From: Ophiodon elongatus
Taxonomy: Eukaryota > Chordata > Actinopteri > Perciformes > Hexagrammidae
Assembly: GCA_016806645.1 (NCBI GenBank)
Contig: JACSYO010002073.1
Location: forward strand, 633,501-697,500
Length of the DNA stretch: 64,000 bases
Direction of reading: 5' to 3'
The first letter of the stretch is position 1. The number at the start of each line of letters is the position of its first letter. Position numbers and translations under genes: made by a program. Below, in pieces: positions 1 to 12,206 of this stretch. Below the pieces are notes generated by a model. The model saw only the letters and a list, made by a program, of their open reading frames with translations. It did no database searches and was not told the DNA's origin.

Positions 1-1771
1 AGAGTTAAATCATCAGTTCAAAAGATCAGACATTTTTGCTTTCGAAAAACATAAATAAAAACAGGAGTCAACCATAAGTCCTAGAGAGCATAGCTGTAAG
101 AAACAACCAATCAGAGAGCTTCCGTGTATACATTTTAGTTCTCTTTGAATTTGACCTGTTGAATAAATTCCCAGATTCAGATTTAATTCAGTTCACTTGA
201 AGCTGTATTGAGTTTTGTCTTTAATTACAGTAATATAGCGTTAATGTGTCACTTGTTCGTCTACAGTTAGTAAGGATATGTCGGTCCAGTAGTAAGAAAA
301 AATTTAAATTATTATGCAGAGGAAAATCATGTTCTCATGGTTTTGTTTTAGCCAACTTTGTGAATAGAAAGGAGTTCATTCTCAGCTCTACCTTTATGGA
401 GGATGGCGGGAGCCAATAGGTGAGAGGTTATAGATAAGGTCAGTGGTTCAATCCAAAAACTTGACATGGATGTGAAACTGGGAGATCAAATCCTGCCCTC
501 CCACTCCTCAGCCCTTTCCATATGTATATCTGTTGTTCATAAATGTGAAGAAGATCAACAATGAAGATGTAATTTCAGAACAGAGAAAAGCTGAAAACTA
601 CAACAAAAGTCTAAAGTGAAAAGATCAAATCCCAGCTCACCTGTCCAGCTAAACAAACGCTCTATGATACAGTGGTGAAATGTTTCAGATCAAATATCTC
701 AGGATGATTGACGACCAGTGTGAAGACGAGAGGTTGTGAGTTCAATCCTCATGAGGCATGTTGAATTTTGAGATCCAAAACCGAAAATGAAGTCAAATAT
801 GGTATTTTAATGTAATTTTTATACATTTTTATGGCATACTATACAATTCTTTTATGGCATACAATATTCCTTTTTTGGCATACAATAATCTGACATTTTT
901 GCAAATGTTTTATGGCTATGACATTTTTATGACTTTTTATGACACACTTTAAGATAATATTTTAATGACCTTTCTTTGACATACTATAAAAAACATTTTT
1001 TAATAGCATACCATATTCTGATATTCATTATTTTTATGGAATACTATTCTAAGATATTTTTATGACATTTTACGGCATACTATACTATATTATGACATTT
1101 TTATGGCATTCTATTCTATGACTTTTACGACATTTTATGGCTCTTTTATGACATACTATACCATAATATTTTGGCACACTATAATATACTTTCAGGCCAT
1201 TTTTGGCAAACTATAACATTGTAATGACTATAATAAGAGATTCCTACAACAATACAATAATTTTTACTTTAAATTCTTCTAGAATACTATACCATGACTT
1301 TTAATATGATATGACAACAAAACAAAAACTATCCGTAAAGGCTGTGCACTAATATGGCTCATCCACGATCGGCAATCACATCGGTGAGAAAAACGGATCA
1401 AGGCATCTCGTCCATTACAGACCAAGTCCTACTAGTTCATGAATTTTCAAGAAGTTAACAAAGTTAAAAACTCCACTCAATTTAACTTAATGTCACATTT
1501 TGTATGCTTTTAATATTCCATGCCGCTCTAGGAATGAGAAAAAAACTATATACTATTATACAATCAATATACTGATAGACCAGTTTTAGCACATATCAAC
1601 AGAATCATGTCAGAAGTCTGTGTAGTAACTTACAATATCACACAGCAAGGGAAACACATGACGACCACAACACACACATCAGCCATTTAACTGCAAAGCT
1701 TCGTTATTTAAATAAATGTGTTGTTTTGTTTTCTCTACTCTCTTACATTAATTGTGAGTGTTGTGTTACTA
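1..1771. other. Repeat-rich intergenic stretch, no gene seen
   Basis: No convincing exon was found on either strand. Roughly 380-770 looks like a diverged interspersed repeat: two similar blocks each end in a motif like a tRNA B box (around 447-457 and 738-757). 785-1320 is an AT-rich degenerate tandem array, listed separately. The rest is AT-rich single-copy-looking sequence. The right end may hold the 3' untranslated region of the minus-strand candidate gene ending at 1772. Confidence 0.4.
785..1320. repeat. Degenerate AT-rich tandem array (TTTTATGGCATAC-like units)
   Basis: Many imperfect copies of phrases such as ATGACATTTTTATGG and GGCATACTATAC follow one another. Spacing is irregular, so this is an old decayed minisatellite or the inside of a repeat family rather than a clean satellite. 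No coding potential. Confidence 0.7.
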
Positions 1772-2427
1772 TCAGTTGTTGTTGTCCTCCTGCCACTGTG
1801 TGTTTCTCTCCTCCTGATGTTGCTCATGAGCCTGCACCATGGCCTGGACACTCATCCGCATGCTGGTGGAACAGCAGCAGGAAAACTATCACAAAAGCGA
1901 AATAAAACGCCATGTTCCTTCTCACAGTTATGTCTTGTTTTTGTGTTTTTCTCACAATGATCTCTTCTTTTTGTGAAGTAGAATGAAGCAATGATGTACG
2001 ACAGGTCGTGATACAGATTAGATTGGTACAAATTAAAACCCATCAAAGTAGGCTAATTACTATTTCTAGAATATCTCTAGAATGCTGAGGTCACGAAACT
2101 CTCTTTAAATTGCCCCCAACTCCATCAAGGCTGTAGCTTTATAATCAGTGTCCCTCTCAGGAGCTCAGTAATCCAGCCGGGAACAACAGTGTGTTGTAGA
2201 GACTTTATAAAACAAATAAATCCAACAGTGAAAGTCTTTTGTGATTAGTTATCCATTTACCTGTGTTGAAAGGAGTCGTTGTTGACGTTAGCTGAGGCCT
2301 CCTGGAGGAGTGACTTATCCCATGATGCATAGGGGCCGAGTCTGTGTTCCCATTGTATCCATGGCTGTGTTGCTGACTGAGCTTGTGTGTCGGTAGGCGT
2401 GCTGATCTCAGAGGCCTCACATGACAT
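1772..2427 (-). CDS. Candidate small two-exon gene, unknown function
   Basis: I do not recognise this protein. Proposed exon 1 is 2427-2261: an ATG codon followed by 55 codons without a stop, rich in Gln, Ser and Trp (it contains QPWIQWEHRLGPYASWDK), ending CACAG|GTAAAT. Proposed exon 2 is 1862-1772, preceded by a strong pyrimidine tract and CAG, reading MRMSVQAMVQAHEQHQEERN and then a short Asn-rich end and TGA. Exon 1 ends two bases into a codon and exon 2 supplies one, so the frame joins cleanly to an 85-residue helical, acidic protein. The ATG may not be the true start: an upstream exon could splice in after the in-frame stop just 5' of it. No canonical polyadenylation signal was seen. 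It lies downstream of aup1 on the same strand. Confidence 0.33.
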
Positions 2428-2836
2428 TCACCCATCTTAGTATCATGTAGACGTGTGCTGTTTGGGCAGCAACCAAAATAATAGGTAGATTATATAGATA
2501 GAACATATCCTGACTGTGATAAACAATGTACAATATAGTTATTAGTTTTTTTTACACATTTGGCTCCGTAATGTAAATAGATTTTGAGCCGTGTTGACAA
2601 TGTTGACTTTTTACCCTGATCATCAAGGCCGAGAACAATTTTCTAAAGCTAAAAGTCTTGTACACAATGTTTTTGTGTGTGATTTGAATAAATAGGAGAT
2701 TGTTTCCATTTTCTTTTGTATTTATGGTGCTGTAACTATTAATACATTCATGTGACATCACTGTAGCATACATATTGTAATTTTACAGTTTTACCTGAAA
2801 AAAAAGAAGAAAGATGTCGATAACGTGATTGTGCAG

Positions 2837-3175
2837 TGTCCGAGTTAAACATGCATTATTACAAAAAGAGATCCGGCAGACCAACGACAGGAAACATGTT
2901 TCAGACCTCAGAGGGTTTTAAAACCAACATGAAGAGTCTTCGTATGGAGTCAGTCGTGTCTGATAGATACATAAAAGGTATGGAAGTTGGAATGGTGCAT
3001 GTTATTCCATTTTTTTAACATTTTTACTTTTGATACATCTCCAAAAGTCTCAATGTCCTCCCGAAGACGACGGGTGAGACTCCAGTCCAAACTGTTGTGG
3101 GACCACCGAAACTCAGAGACTCAAGACTTGCTCTCTGGCTACCTCTCATGGCAGGACTTGGATGTCTTACATTAG
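2837..3175 (+). CDS. Candidate small two-exon gene, unknown function
   Basis: Not recognised. Exon A is 2837-2977: acceptor GTGCAG, then an open frame with a possible start ATG at 2851 (reads MHYYKKRSGRPTTGNMFQTS near its beginning), ending AAAAG|GTATGG. The 70-bp intron has a pyrimidine-rich 3' end. Exon B is 3048-3175: acceptor CCAAAAG, then MSSRRRRVRLQSKLLWDHRN and an end in LSWQDLDVLH before TAG. Phases match (one base left, two supplied). The product would be basic in the middle. Overlapping open frames exist on the other strand, so this could be spurious. It would converge on the aup1 3' end near 3345 and be head to head with the candidate at 1772-2427. Confidence 0.3.
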
Positions 3176-3344
3176 CGAGGAAATGCAGCCATGCATTACA
3201 AAATATAGTCCTTAAATGTATATATGATAAATATTCAAAAAACATGACTTAATATCCCCCCCTTCCCCACCTCCAAGCCTGTGGACATTTGAGTCGACAC
3301 TCAACTGAAACAACATCCGTGACACGTTTCTGAAGGTCAAGCTG

Positions 3345-4327
3345 AACTTTATTTTCATCGACGACTCTGGACATTATAAAAATAAATAGATGATTCACAG
3401 TCAGTGGATCGTAATACAAATTGTTATCAAAATTATGTATCAGCCAGAATGAAGAATTAAACACATGCATAATCACCCTTCCATCGACATGTACATGTTC
3501 TGAACACTCCCCTCCGTTATCTGCAATTAACTAAATCTGTTTTGCAACAGAACCCGTTGACGGTATAGAAAAATCACCATTCAAAATTAGACAGCTATGC
3601 AAGTTGAATATGCTTCTGATGTTTTCAGTGGTTGCTTGACCCAAAGTGTGTTCAGTGACTGTCTTCTTGATCCAATCCGTGTTTCTCAATGTAGCGTCTA
3701 GAAGAGGAAGAACAGATCATACGGTCACCTTTCACTTCGCTTTGGAAGAGTTGTTGTTGTTTACACTTATCAGACAAATCCTTAACAGGCGTTTTCAGCT
3801 TAAATATACTGTACATCTAAATTATTTTTGTCCTAGAGTTACAGTTTGTCCCCCATTTAAACATGAATACTGTACATTATTAATGAAGCACTAACACTGA
3901 GGCCCACTGGGAATATATTTCTCGATGATCATAACTTTTCCCAAGCAGTTGTTTAACCTACAAAAATGTTTTGGCCACACAGCTCGACACAACATTGCAA
4001 CACTAGGATTCATTTGAAGTTGTGTTTCAGGTTTGTTTTGCTCTCCACCAATTCCAGATTAAAAAAATATCTGGCTCCGCCAAAATGTTCCACGATGTTC
4101 ACTAACGTACGTTGTTTGTGTGGCGCTGTTAGGTTAGCAGCTGAAGAGAAGAGCCTGCTGAGACTGGACACGCGGCCGATGAGCGCGGTGAGGGAGAACC
4201 CAAACAGTTAAGCTGAGGGCCGTCAAACCAAAACCACCAGCTGAAAGAAGCCAAAACGCTCTGCGGCGCTGAAGAGAGCTGTAGAGTTGGATGATGACTG
4301 AGGGTTCGTCACTACGATTAACCCCTT
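3345..4327 (-). other. aup1: Probable aup1 3' untranslated region
   Basis: On the minus strand an AATAAA signal (TTTATT at about 3349-3354) lies some 980 bases downstream of the proposed aup1 stop codon. No other gene is evident between. The extent is inferred, not shown. Confidence 0.4.
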
Positions 4328-4424
4328 TCAGGGATTTTCTGCTTCGGAGTCTGTATTTGAGGACAAATCTGTCGACTCTAAGTTTGTGAAGACAGGAGTA
4401 TTTCCGCCTGGAGCGGCTTTAACG
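4328..4424 (-). other. aup1: Proposed terminal coding exon of aup1 (uncertain)
   Basis: After exon 11 (ends ARAG) a one-base-phase acceptor is needed. TACGTAG|C at 4424 gives a frame with NTPVFTNLESTDLSSNTDSE and a TGA at 4328. A competing acceptor (CCAG|G, about 4411) would instead give a long, very basic tail and is less plausible. Transcript data would settle it. Confidence 0.4.
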
Positions 4425-7400
4425 CTACGTAGGATCACCGTTGAGCGACAGACATGACCCAAGAAATGAATTCAAAGTAAATCTCACAGCAAATTAATAT
4501 TGTAAAACTGTCCGGCTCAGCTGCAAGATGTTGTGCATAATGAAGCAGCCGTGGCTTCTCTCTGAGGCGTCTTATTAGCATGACCTGAACGGATATGAAG
4601 TACTTTCAATAAGTCCAGACACATCTGATTAAAACAATAGTTGAGGGATTATTGGACGATTTCATTCCACCGTGTACGGCTGGCCCTTTTGCCATATGTG
4701 CTGCAATATTAACAAAATCTATGCTCTTCTAGCAAATAATACAATAGTCTATTGTATGATGTAATCCCGTAATGGCAACAAAAAAAACTCACCTTCTTGC
4801 AAAATTATAGAGCGCTTCTTTTCTCTCTTGGAGAGACAAATGTCTGTCAACTGGTGATCTCCCAAAACATTTGGCAGCAGGCTGTGGATGAAAATGGAAT
4901 TACCAATTTACTGAAAAAAACAACAACAAGCTCAATGGATTGCATTTGAGAACAAATCAATCAATCTTAAAAAAGATGAAGTAGCCAAACTAAAATGTCC
5001 AGTATTTAGCGGTTTCTATGCAACTTCAAATTCCCCCAGAACTATTCTAGTGAATATGAACTTCATATGTTTAATTATGATTAATGAAATGGATCCTAAA
5101 TGATAAACTGCCCAGTTGGAGAGCAGCAGCGTGTGGAAGCGTCAAACCTTTATGGTGGGAGCCGGACCAGAGGAATAGGAGCTGTTCATGGAAGACCCAA
5201 AAGTCGACGTCCCGGTTGCCTCCATTGGACCTTCCTCCTTGTTCTCCAGCAGATTTGTTATGGTGGTGTCAACACAGTTGGTTTTTGCTGTACACAATCA
5301 GGAGACAACCATAAAAGGCATGGCCAGTCAAACCATCTTCCAGTTTGGGAAGGATGCGTCAACAACAATGACTTGCACTGAAATAGGGCTCTACCTAAGT
5401 CCTTTGCGATGACATTCAGTGGGACATGAGGCAGCACGTCCTTCACCTGTTGGGCCATCTTAGCAATCCTGTGGTCATCGGTGCCCAAACTCTGGACCAT
5501 GAAACCGAGGCCAATGGAGCCAGGTCTGACACCTGGGGGGAGGGGGAAGAACAGCTGTCACCAGACCCCAAAAAATTCCAGAAGCACCAACTGGATCCGT
5601 ACGTTGTAGGGAACCCGGTGTGTGTTTATGAAATTGACTTACTTGTCGATGTTTGTGGAACAGTGTGCCTTTTACGTTTGATGTGCTCCGCTTTGTCAGC
5701 TTTAGTGATCTTGGTGGAGACCAAGCCAAGTTCACCCGCTAACAGCTGAAATTAAAGACACACCTTTAGCAAACAACTGCAGCACAAAGGCAAAAAAAAA
5801 AAAAAGAGGCATTTGGGGAGACAAAACACATGGGCTATCAGGGAACTGTCTGCTGGGGTAAGGATAATTGGATAAATTGCCTAAATTGTATAACTGAATA
5901 ACTTATTTGTTTTTGGGCAAACATTGGTTTTACCTCCTGGGCTTTGTTGGCAAACTCCTGCATGGACTCGCCCTCTTGTCTGGATACCGGTGGAAGCCAA
6001 CTGGGATGGAAAGGAAAAAACAAAACTAGAATTACCACCTTGCGGTCGTTTGCCTCCGCCAACCAGCCTAGTTGCAGTTTGCCTCCGCGTCAGTCCAAAA
6101 ATATCATCACTTTTATCCTTTTAGACATTTATGTGATATCATCAGAATTGGCATATGACTATGTTTCGTGAGGTCACAGTGACCTTTGACCACCACATTT
6201 TAAATCAGTTTATCTTTGAGTCCAAGTGAATGTTTGTGTCACATTTGAAGACATTCCCTCCGGGTGTTGCTGAGACAGCCGTCGCTGACGCGGCGGCATA
6301 GGACGCAACACGTTAAGTAAAAAACAATAAGGTTTTTGGAACTCCGAGCGAATTTGGAACTCCGAGCACTAAACAATTACTTACTAAAAGTAATTTAGTT
6401 TTAAAAGCATTTGAAACGCATGCTCGTGAATCAGCATTACTGGCAAGATGAGATTGGGGTTGGTCGTGTTTTTCATCAGCTTTTGTCTTTTTGGTCTCTG
6501 GTGGACATAGTTTAGTTACACAACAAACTTCTCCTCAAAACTACCTCAGTTACATGGAAAATTAACACAACTATTGGATAATTATGAATCATTCAGCTGC
6601 AGAACATCAAGATCCCACGTTAAAAAAGCAATTGCTGATAGAAAAATTGATACAAATTATTTAGTACCTTACATGATACACTGTACATGGAACAAAAAAT
6701 GTCCATAAGAGCTCCATCAGCCAGCTTGAGTCAGGTGTGCTCTGTGGACAGACAAGATACAGTCAGGTCAGTCATACTGTTATATCACATCGTAGTTTGC
6801 CCTACATGTAAATATGTACGCAGTCACAGGGAGACTGTGGACGGTAAGAGTCCTGCGACCATTTCAAATGATCTCCACTGACTGTTAAAGCCCAACTGTA
6901 GCCACGGCGGCACACAGCAACACGAGCTGAATGATTCTCGGTACCGAGATGGCTGGATTAGATTTAAGCAGCCTCCACTAATCAGCCTGCTGTTACTTCC
7001 AGAAAAGTGCACTATTTTTGCAATGATTTTCCACAGCTGGGATTGGTATATAAATGCATTATATCACCCCATTGATTTCCTTCCTTCCTCTGTATGTTAA
7101 CATTTGACATTTTCAGGCATGTTACATGCTTTATAAGTCATTACCAACCACATTAAGAAATCTCTTACACTCAGATATTCTAGACAGCATTCAAGATTCA
7201 AACAGAGAAAGCTGTAAATACACAAATAAACAGTGTTGTTTAAAGGTGTCTATCATATTTTGGTATCTTATTGCTGCACTCTGTTTTTTTTCTCTTGAAA
7301 ATGCAAGTTCATACGACATTACCAAAGCAATCAATGGTCTGGTCACGCGTAAGGCCACAGGTTGAATGGAATCAGTCAGTGAGAAAGGCCAGGAGCTGAG

Positions 7401-10400
7401 AGGAAAAACACATGTTTAGTATGCTGAGGATGTATGCTGTGAACATGAGCAAAATATTTGACTTTTATAACTCAAGAGAAATCTGAACATATCGAAGAAA
7501 ATAAATAAATAAAATATATATTTGTATAAGTAACATTGATAATCATGAGTAAAACAGACAGTTAACTGTTAACCATCTTAAAATCAGATTTATTCATTTT
7601 AGTTTGTAGTGAAAACCTTAAGTAAACTGAAATTCATAACTCTGCAAACAGATAGTATAAGTAAGTGCTCCTCCCAGTTTTACACTTGATTCTGAGCTAC
7701 TCAAATTAAAGATCCTGCAGCTGTTTTCACTTCTTTACACCGATCGGCCCATCGAACTCTAGAGGGGAACTTGTGAGGGGAGAAAACTGCCACAGTAATT
7801 AATCTCCATCTCAAAGTGCCATGGAAAAGGAATGATAATTTAAATCACTTCCTACATCCAAAGTCATTAGTGTGAGGCCAAAACACTGTCTATCCATCTG
7901 CAAACACTGATAGATCCCAGTTACTGCTTTACTGATGTGCTGTAGGACTGATTTCATTACAGTCGGTAAACATAAACGACTATAAAAAGACATAAACAAG
8001 ACAGCTAAAGTAGAATTTGTGGGGAAAATGTGGAGTCATTTTTTTCTTCTATTAGCATTGCATCAACCAAGTCCCACTCACAAATAATACCGGTCTTCCT
8101 TAGGTGAAGGTGTCCTGCAACAGAAGTGGTCGCACTAACCTGAACTTCAGCAGGCCAGCGCGCCCATTTGTGGTTTCCTCTTCAGGAAACAAGAGCAGAG
8201 GAGGGGTGCCTTCAGTGGAGCAGTACCTCTGAAGAGACTCTCCTATGGCTTCTTGGCCAGACGCTGAATGGATTTCCATGAAGCCTCTGGCCCAACACAC
8301 AAAGCCCGTGGAGCCCTCTAACTGGGGCTAACGAGCAGAAAGAGAAAGAGCAAACTCACTTACACTGCCTTTACTGTGTTTAATGGGAAACACAATTTAT
8401 TTGCCACAGGTTAAACAAAACAAAAAGTCAGCGTTGACATAGAAAGATGGCCGGGTCACTATGCGTGTAAGACTTTAATATGCTTCACCGACCAGTGAGA
8501 ACACTGTCTCCTCTGTTTCATCTGCAGCCATTGAAGTTACCATAGAGAACGTCAAAATCAATATAAATTGCTAAACAAACAAAAAAGAAGTTTGTAGCTG
8601 TACCAGTTATTAACACAAATAGAGCACAAACTACAGACATCAGCAGAGTTATTTCATAGGGCTAATCACCGAAGCACTGCAGCTTTCAGCAGATGCGTTG
8701 AAACAAACATGTAGCATTCTTACGAATGAGGTGGCTAAAATGTTTCAAACATTCTGCATATCGCAGTTTTGCACATTTAAAAGTGAAACACTCACAGTAT
8801 GGCAGGGGGTCAGAAGGTTGATTATGTTGTGGTCGAACTCCGTCACGTGGTTGCATGTGAACAGCTTGGTGTTTCTGTCTCTGGAGCGAGGGTTTTTCTG
8901 TCTCACATGCATCCCCAGGACTGAGCACATGACCCGGACAATAAATCTAAGAGAACGATAAAATACAGGTGGCTGTAATCTTACGTGCAGTGGTGCCAGT
9001 CACACAAAAAAACATAGTTTCTCACTGCTCCGACAGCAACATACAGATATTTTACATTTTGTTGTTTACTTATGTGTAACGATTCTTCAATTCTACGGTC
9101 ATCAACTTGAATCAAACATGGAAATAACCGAGAACCGTGTCTCAATTAGAAGAGGTTATCGTGGAACAGACACATACCATATCAAATGTATTGAGCAGCC
9201 ACGAGCCTTAATGGAATTTTATAGGGTGGCTGTGTTTGATGGGTTATTACAATATTATAGCTGTGAGAGGCAGCCATGCAGCAATTATTCTTAATGAAAT
9301 GCACAGTATGTAATATACATGTTCACAGCATTAACTGTCCCTGTTTTTACTTTTACATTTCTACTACTTGGACCTCAATTATTATTAATTCACACTTTTA
9401 CATAACTTAGAATATGCGTATTATTAATAGCACACACACGTGGTTACCACAGCAGCTACTGCTGCCACGACGACAACATGTAGAGGGTAAAATATGTCCT
9501 GAGAAATACTGTTGCTTTAAAATACTTGCCTTCTAACAAAACTCTCTGGAAGGGCACAGCTGACCAAGAACACATGAACACCAATGAAAATCCTGATCAA
9601 CATCAAACAGATGCCGACTGGAGAGTATATCAGCAACAGCAGGAGAAGAACTGCATCTTTAGGAAACCTGTACCAAAGGGAAAATAAATAGATAAATAAT
9701 CTGTTTCAAACAACATGTTTACATGCAGTGGATGTCATCTGAAAAGGGTGGAAGGTATAGCTGGTGAGATCCTGACCGACATATGAACCACACTGACGTA
9801 AAGCAACAAACAAACTTTAATAGGAAGCAAACTCATGTGCATTTGTGTGTGTTTATACCAGTACCGTATGTTCTAGCACTAAAGCACCCACACCAGGTTA
9901 CCTTCCAAACATCACCAGTGTGTCACACAATAACAAAAGCTCTTTGTTTTGCATAATGCTGTTGAACAATGGTTACTCTGTGGAGAAACTGCAGGGCAGC
10001 TAAAAACCTGTTTCCACTTCCAAACGTGCCACATCTGCAGGTAAACCACCATTTATACATTATATATTTAACGTTATATATTTATAACAAGCTGCAGTTT
10101 AACGTTAACTTTGGTTTAGAGAGTGTTAAATAACACGCGTCGCCTGGTTGCTCCACTGTTAAGGTAACGTTTGGGTTTCCGTTTCGCATTAAATAGAGTT
10201 ATTTATGACACGTGTCACACGTTACGTGTTGTCTTCAATTCGGACCGCACACATTATTAACTGGCCTGAAATCCGACACCTAGTTAAATCTCTACCGCTG
10301 TATTCTCGGGCCTCTCGTCCACCTGCTTCACGTGAGACGTGGCCCGTTTGTGTCAACGCGGGGCCTCTGTGGGGACACAACCGAGGGGACGGTGAAGGGA

Positions 10401-10884
10401 GACGTGTCCCCTCCGCAGACACAGAGGGACAATCACGGCCGCGGATAGAAGAAGTTGGGTATTTAGGGAACTTCACTGTCAGCTATCCGGAGAGAGCCGC
10501 GGTACGTTTATTAAAGATGTTGGGCTCAACGACCATGGGGGGTTTCAGAGACCTAACGCGTGAAACCAGCGTAACAGCACACAAACAACGGGAGCAACAA
10601 CATGTTTACGATACCGTCCCCGCCACCCGGTTAGCTAGCTGCGTGAGCCCGCTACCGTTAGCTGGGTGTCTCTAAAGGGTTTCCCTTCGTGGTATCCGAC
10701 ACCCACATACAACACACGGGACACGTCACCGACGACAGGCCGCTGTCTCGTTATGTGTTGAACAAACGGGAGAACACAGGTTTCTGGTGAACGTTAGCGG
10801 GAGACGACCAACCGCCTCCGCTAGCTGCCGTTAGCCGACTTACCGACGAAAGTCAAACATGTCCTCGATCCCCCGGTTCTCCAT
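4328..10884 (-). CDS. aup1: AUP1 lipid droplet / ERAD factor, 12 exons
   Basis: Ancient ubiquitous protein 1 is a hairpin-anchored ER and lipid-droplet protein that recruits the ubiquitin-conjugating enzyme UBE2G2 for ER-associated degradation. Coding exons (minus strand order): 10884-10844, 9667-9530, 8946-8796, 8321-8140, 7395-7323, 6741-6668, 6000-5934, 5745-5643, 5532-5395, 5287-5148, 4881-4793, 4424-4328. All phases join, giving about 430 residues; the human protein is about 410 by recall. Seen in order: hydrophobic hairpin at about 18-56 (DAVLLLLLLIYSPVGICLML); acyltransferase-like HX4D motif NHVTEFDHN (His93, Asp98) and FPEEETTNGR near 155-164; CUE domain at about 301-340 (QQVKDVLPHVPL); UBE2G2-binding helix at about 384-398 (LSLQERKEALYNFAR). 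Intron 2 begins with GC. The last exon is least certain: it gives an acidic tail ending DSEAENP with a weak acceptor. Exon 4 could also start 6 bases earlier at an alternative AG. Confidence 0.92.
6033..6301. mobile_element. Dispersed non-autonomous repeat in aup1 intron
   Basis: The phrase GTGAGGTCACAGTGACCTTTG followed by a stretch on 'accaccac…gtccaagtgaatgtttgtgtc…gaagacattccctc' and a CpG-rich end (gacgcggcggcata) matches, from memory, a repeat found many times in fish genomes. It sits in the intron between aup1 exons 6 and 7. No open reading frame; class not determined. Confidence 0.55.
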
Positions 10885-11160
10885 GTCTGCGGTCCGTGGC
10901 TCGGGGCTAATGCTAAGAAAACAACCTGGTCTCTATGTGTACAGTAGTCATGCCGTTCACGACAGCAGCGGTGTTGTTCCCACGAGAGCTGGAGGGATCG
11001 GACTGGACGCTGAATGGTTTCTATTTCAGCGAAATGAAGCGTTAGCTTAGCTTCGTCCAAAGGTGGCTATGCCCGCGGTGCTAGCAGCGCTAGCCCCTGT
11101 GAACCAGCAGCAGCACTTCCGGCCGGAACCCTCCAGAATAAAAGGGCTATGTCCATAAAT
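10885..11160 (-). promoter_or_regulatory. aup1: aup1 promoter / 5' UTR with paired ETS sites
   Basis: The start ATG at 10884 sits in GCAGACATGG, a good initiation context. Upstream (to the right) the sequence is CpG-rich, and at 11114-11127 CACTTCCGGCCGGAAC forms two back-to-back ETS-type GGAA sites, common in housekeeping promoters. CpG density continues through intron 1 (about 10280-10860), as in a CpG-island promoter. The transcription start was not determined. Confidence 0.5.
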
Positions 11161-11725
11161 GTAGCTAAAAGTTGAGCTAAATTTGGCACAGAAATGCGAA
11201 TTAATACTCATCCTTCTAACCTGTACATTATTATTATGCTTTCGTGTAATCTATAGCTATGAAAGAAAACAACTTCAGACCCTCAAAGTCAGCCTAGTTA
11301 TCTGTGTTGCTTCAGCGGGTCGTTTCCTCCCAATTTTTAACTCCAAGAGGCGGTGTTTTGTCTCCCTCTCGTGGCTGTGTGTGATCACTACTGGTCATTG
11401 GCTGGAATTACAATGGCGTGATGTTGAGAGGAAAAATAGATGGAACCATACTTTTAGAATAATATTAAGTATTTTAAATGTGTCCAGCGAGATTATAAAT
11501 TACAAAACTATTTGGTCTTTGGAGAATGGGAAAATTAATAACTTCATCTGCCCCAATACTAAAACGACACTTTACAGTGTTTTCTACTTTACGGATCAAC
11601 TAAACACGAGATTAACGTTTAGTAGATTGTTATTTACTTGCTCCCATTCTTTTGCTGAGGCCTGTCAAATAGTAAAATAATAGATACATTCTATACATAT
11701 ACCTTTCATCAAAAACTGTGACTGG

Positions 11726-11798
<73 letters not shown>

Positions 11799-11841
11799 GT
11801 CTGTATATATGTATATATGTGTATATATTTTGTATATATTT

Positions 11842-11892
<51 letters not shown>

Positions 11893-12010
11893 TGTATATA
11901 TGTATATATGTGTATACATTTTTGTATATATTTTTGTATATATTTTTATATATATATGTCAACCAGGTGTGCTGTCAACCGGTTATTGCGGCTTTATAAG
12001 TGTGTGTGTG
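11161..12010. other. Intergenic spacer between aup1 and ctsf
   Basis: Divergent spacer. It contains the long TA tract and otherwise AT-rich sequence. An open frame of 165 codons at 11183-11680 was considered and rejected. Confidence 0.5.
11729..11968. repeat. Compound (TA)n microsatellite
   Basis: Two long TA runs (about 11729-11792 and 11844-11888) are separated and followed by similar TGTATATATG phrases, suggesting local duplication of a TA-rich block. It can form cruciforms. Confidence 0.9.
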
Positions 12011-12029
12011 TAATTATACTGCGTTTCCT

Positions 12030-12206
12030 TCCCCGCCCACTAATACCCTTGTCTCCTCCCACCGCCTCATTCGTGTTTTGTTTGGCAACAACACGCGAGC
12101 GTCACATCTTGTGTAACCACTGCTGATTACTTCATATCGATTTATTTTCTCAAGGAAAACCGAAGCTCTCTCTTCCTAACCGAGCAGACCCTGCACACCG
12201 ACAGAG
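12030..12206 (+). promoter_or_regulatory. ctsf: ctsf proximal promoter / 5' UTR
   Basis: GC-box-like CCCCGCCCAC (about 12031-12040), pyrimidine-rich sequence and GCGAGCGTCACATC lie just upstream of the ATG at 12207, whose context is GACAGAGATGG. No TATA box at a convincing distance. A lysosomal-network (CLEAR) E-box was looked for; only the partial GTCACATC is present. Confidence 0.4.

Noticed and set aside
735..760. tRNA B-box-like motif GGTTGTGAGTTCAATCCTC
   Set aside because: No A box at the right distance and no cloverleaf; at most a SINE-like relic.
10205..10675. 156-codon open frame
   Set aside because: Lies in the CpG-rich first intron of aup1; CpG richness keeps frames open by chance.
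11183..11680. 165-codon plus-strand open frame between aup1 and ctsf
   Set aside because: Poor start context, AT-rich codons, no family resemblance, no splice structure; sits in the divergent spacer.
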